Shown here: one piece after another, positions 14,030-15,288 of the stretch | How positions within the stretch are numbered: position 1 is the first letter of the stretch | Layout of the letters: each line of letters opens with the position of its first letter | Assembly (NCBI GenBank): GCA_012511915.1 | Contig: JAAZFB010000211.1 | Coordinates: 1 to 15,288 of the forward strand | DNA: 15,288 bases | Direction of reading: 5' to 3' | From: Clostridiaceae bacterium | GTDB lineage: Bacteria; Bacillota; Clostridia; Monoglobales; Firm-18 | Position numbers and translations under genes: made by a program | The notes under the pieces: generated by a model | The model's database searches: none | The model's input: the letters and a program-made list of their open reading frames with translations, nothing else | What the model was told of the DNA's origin: nothing

Positions 14030-15123
14030 TATTCAAGCCCTCCCAATACTATTTCTTCTATGCTTAAGAGCTCTATATTTTCGGGCTTTTCTTTTGAAAG
14101 AATTTCATATTCCGATACGCTTGCTGTAACAAGGGCATCCGCACCTGTCGAAAGTGCGTTTTTCCATCTTGCCTGTGCTGTCAATGTCATCACCTTTGGC
14201 AAATATTCATTCATAAGAATGCTTCCTGCCCAAACAGTTTCCTTACCGAATAATAACATTTCTTTTGTGTTTACGCAAGCATTTAATATCTCTCTTGCTT
14301 CTTGTATTTCCTCCAAATCCCTTGCAAGCAGTGCAGGGTCTTGGAAGACTACTGTTTTGTTTGACTTTTTCGGTTTAAGCTTTCCATCTTTAATTAGTTC
14401 ATTTAGGTATGATGTAAAAGTTTTAACATTTGCCCCGACGTCAATGCCCCACTCCTTGTATTCCCTTAAAAATACCTTTGCATCGGCTGGGTCATATGCA
14501 ACAACTGTTTTATAATTTTTCAGAATTTCTGCGGTGTTTTTCATTATTTGCCTTGTTTCCTCCGCCTTGCCTAAAAGTGTATCCATAAAATATCCACTAT
14601 CAGGCTCGTTTGTCAAAACCGTAAATTCAACTCCTGCTTTTTTTAAAAGCTTAATTGCATTAATTGCGGATTTAGGGCTTTTAACCCTTGCGTCAACACC
14701 TAAAAAGAACAATACATCGGCCGATTCAGACAAACTACCTATTTCAGCTTTTAATTCGATGCCAATTCCCTTTATACCGTATGGGTTTCCTGTCACCTCT
14801 ATGTTATCAATCAAAGTATTTATATACTCAGGTGTCTTTCCGTTTAACGCACCCTCAAGCCTTACAGCCTTTGTGAACTCAACCGGGTCAAAGCCTGTTG
14901 CACAGTCATTTGTGCAGGCACCGCACAATGCACACTCATACACATTTTCCATTATATCAAAGCTAAGCTCCACTCCTCGCTCTACCATTGAAAGGGATAG
15001 TGCTCTGCCCCTTGCTGTGTTTCTTTCCTGCCCTGTTACATTACCTATCGGGCATATATGACGGCACATCCAGCAGAATCTGCATGCGTCTATTGTATTT
15101 TTACTCTTATCCGAAATTAACAT
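14029..15123 (-). CDS. 2x[4Fe-4S] Fe-S oxidoreductase subunit (GlcF/GlpC-like) with degenerate CCG domains
   Basis: The 364-residue protein has two ferredoxin-type motifs: C14-x2-C17-x2-C20-x3-C24-P and C64-x2-C67-x2-C70-x3-C74. These pass electrons from a flavin oxidase. The C-terminal two-thirds is recognisable as the two CCG (cysteine-rich) domains of GlcF, GlpC and HdrD, but the cysteines are gone: LGVDAR stands where G-C-x-x-R is expected, YDPADAKVF where CP-x-C is usual, QDPALLARDL instead of DPC-x-x-x-R, and TVWAGSI instead of CCG. It should therefore carry two cubane clusters and no CCG-bound cluster. The start is set by AGGAGG eight bases upstream. It lies 14 bases after the FAD oxidase and overlaps the aldolase by one base. 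Confidence 0.87.
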   Translation of the reverse strand: MLISDKSKNTIDACRFCWMCRHICPIGNVTGQERNTARGRALSLSMVERGVELSFDIMENVYECALCGACTNDCATGFDPVEFTKAVRLEGALNGKTPEYINTLIDNIEVTGNPYGIKGIGIELKAEIGSLSESADVLFFLGVDARVKSPKSAINAIKLLKKAGVEFTVLTNEPDSGYFMDTLLGKAEETRQIMKNTAEILKNYKTVVAYDPADAKVFLREYKEWGIDVGANVKTFTSYLNELIKDGKLKPKKSNKTVVFQDPALLARDLEEIQEAREILNACVNTKEMLLFGKETVWAGSILMNEYLPKVMTLTAQARWKNALSTGADALVTASVSEYEILSKEKPENIELLSIEEIVLGGLE

Positions 15124-15137
15124 ATTCCCTATCCTCC

Positions 15138-15288
15138 TTATAGGCCTAGCTTATACGGATTCATTATTCCGTTGGGGTCAAGCTGTTTTTTAAGCCCTTC
15201 AAAAACCTGCATGGCAGGACCGTATTGTTCCTTCATAAGCCTTCCCAGCTTAATTCCAACGCCGTGATGGTCGTTTACAACACCGCCG
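15138..15288 (-). CDS. FAD-linked oxidase (GlcD / alkyl-DHAP-synthase-like), C-terminal end only
   Basis: The last 50 residues are visible; the gene continues beyond the window edge. The fragment has NDHHGVGIKLGRL, matching the active-site HHG segment near the C-terminus of the vanillyl-alcohol-oxidase superfamily (GlcD, D-lactate dehydrogenase, alkyldihydroxyacetonephosphate synthase), and ends with QLDPNGIMNPYKLGL, the usual LDPNGILNPGK closing motif. Such enzymes oxidise 2-hydroxyacids or related alcohols with FAD. It is the first visible gene of the minus-strand operon, directly upstream of the Fe-S subunit and sharing the transcript with the ETF fusion. The substrate cannot be inferred from this piece. 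Confidence 0.8.
   Translation of the reverse strand, partial: GGVVNDHHGVGIKLGRLMKEQYGPAMQVFEGLKKQLDPNGIMNPYKLGL

Overview
The window looks like part of a low-GC, anaerobic Firmicutes (Clostridia-type) genome. The grounds are purine-rich AGGAGG-like ribosome binding sites, tightly overlapping sugar-catabolism operons, a flavoprotein/Fe-S/ETF redox module typical of anaerobes, and a tRNA-Lys fragment of Firmicutes type. No species can be named from the sequence.

Layout. (1) 1-2450, plus strand: the end of a carbohydrate operon, with two TIM-barrel sugar isomerase/epimerase genes (the first cut by the window edge) around a Gfo/Idh/MocA-type NAD(P) dehydrogenase. (2) 2448-8525: a patchwork of unrelated short transcription units and debris, bounded by two copies of a 49-bp palindromic repeat in the same orientation (48/49 identical). 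It holds the 3' half of a tRNA-Lys gene with its terminator, a minus-strand set (FGGY-kinase C-terminal fragment, SIS-domain sugar-phosphate isomerase, YjbQ-family protein), an 825-bp repeat-rich gap, a complete plus-strand beta-CASP metallo-beta-lactamase-fold nuclease with its own promoter, a minus-strand AEC-type permease preceded by a decayed alkaline-phosphatase-superfamily gene, and a 548-bp gap with palindromic elements and a possible IS end. (3) 8547-15288, minus strand: one compact operon, in transcription order an FAD-linked oxidase (partial), a 2x[4Fe-4S] ferredoxin-like subunit, a class II aldolase, a PfkB-family kinase, an IolB-type isomerase, an FGGY-family kinase with an in-frame stop, and a single-chain EtfB-EtfA fusion.

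How the genes may work together. The right operon pairs a sugar/cyclitol-acid route (IolB-like isomerase, PfkB kinase, class II aldolase, FGGY kinase) with a flavin oxidase, an Fe-S protein and an ETF. This suggests that a sugar- or hydroxyacid-like substrate is oxidised by the flavoprotein and its electrons pass through the Fe-S subunit to ETF. The left operon (Gfo/Idh/MocA dehydrogenase plus two epimerases) is typical of inositol or rare-sugar interconversion and could feed the same type of route. The substrate cannot be read from the sequence.

The most notable features are the fused ETF, an Fe-S subunit that keeps its two cluster motifs but has lost the cysteines of both CCG domains, the broken FGGY genes, and a cluster of AT-rich palindromic elements that share AATACT/AGTATT ends and sit at the edges of truncated genes.
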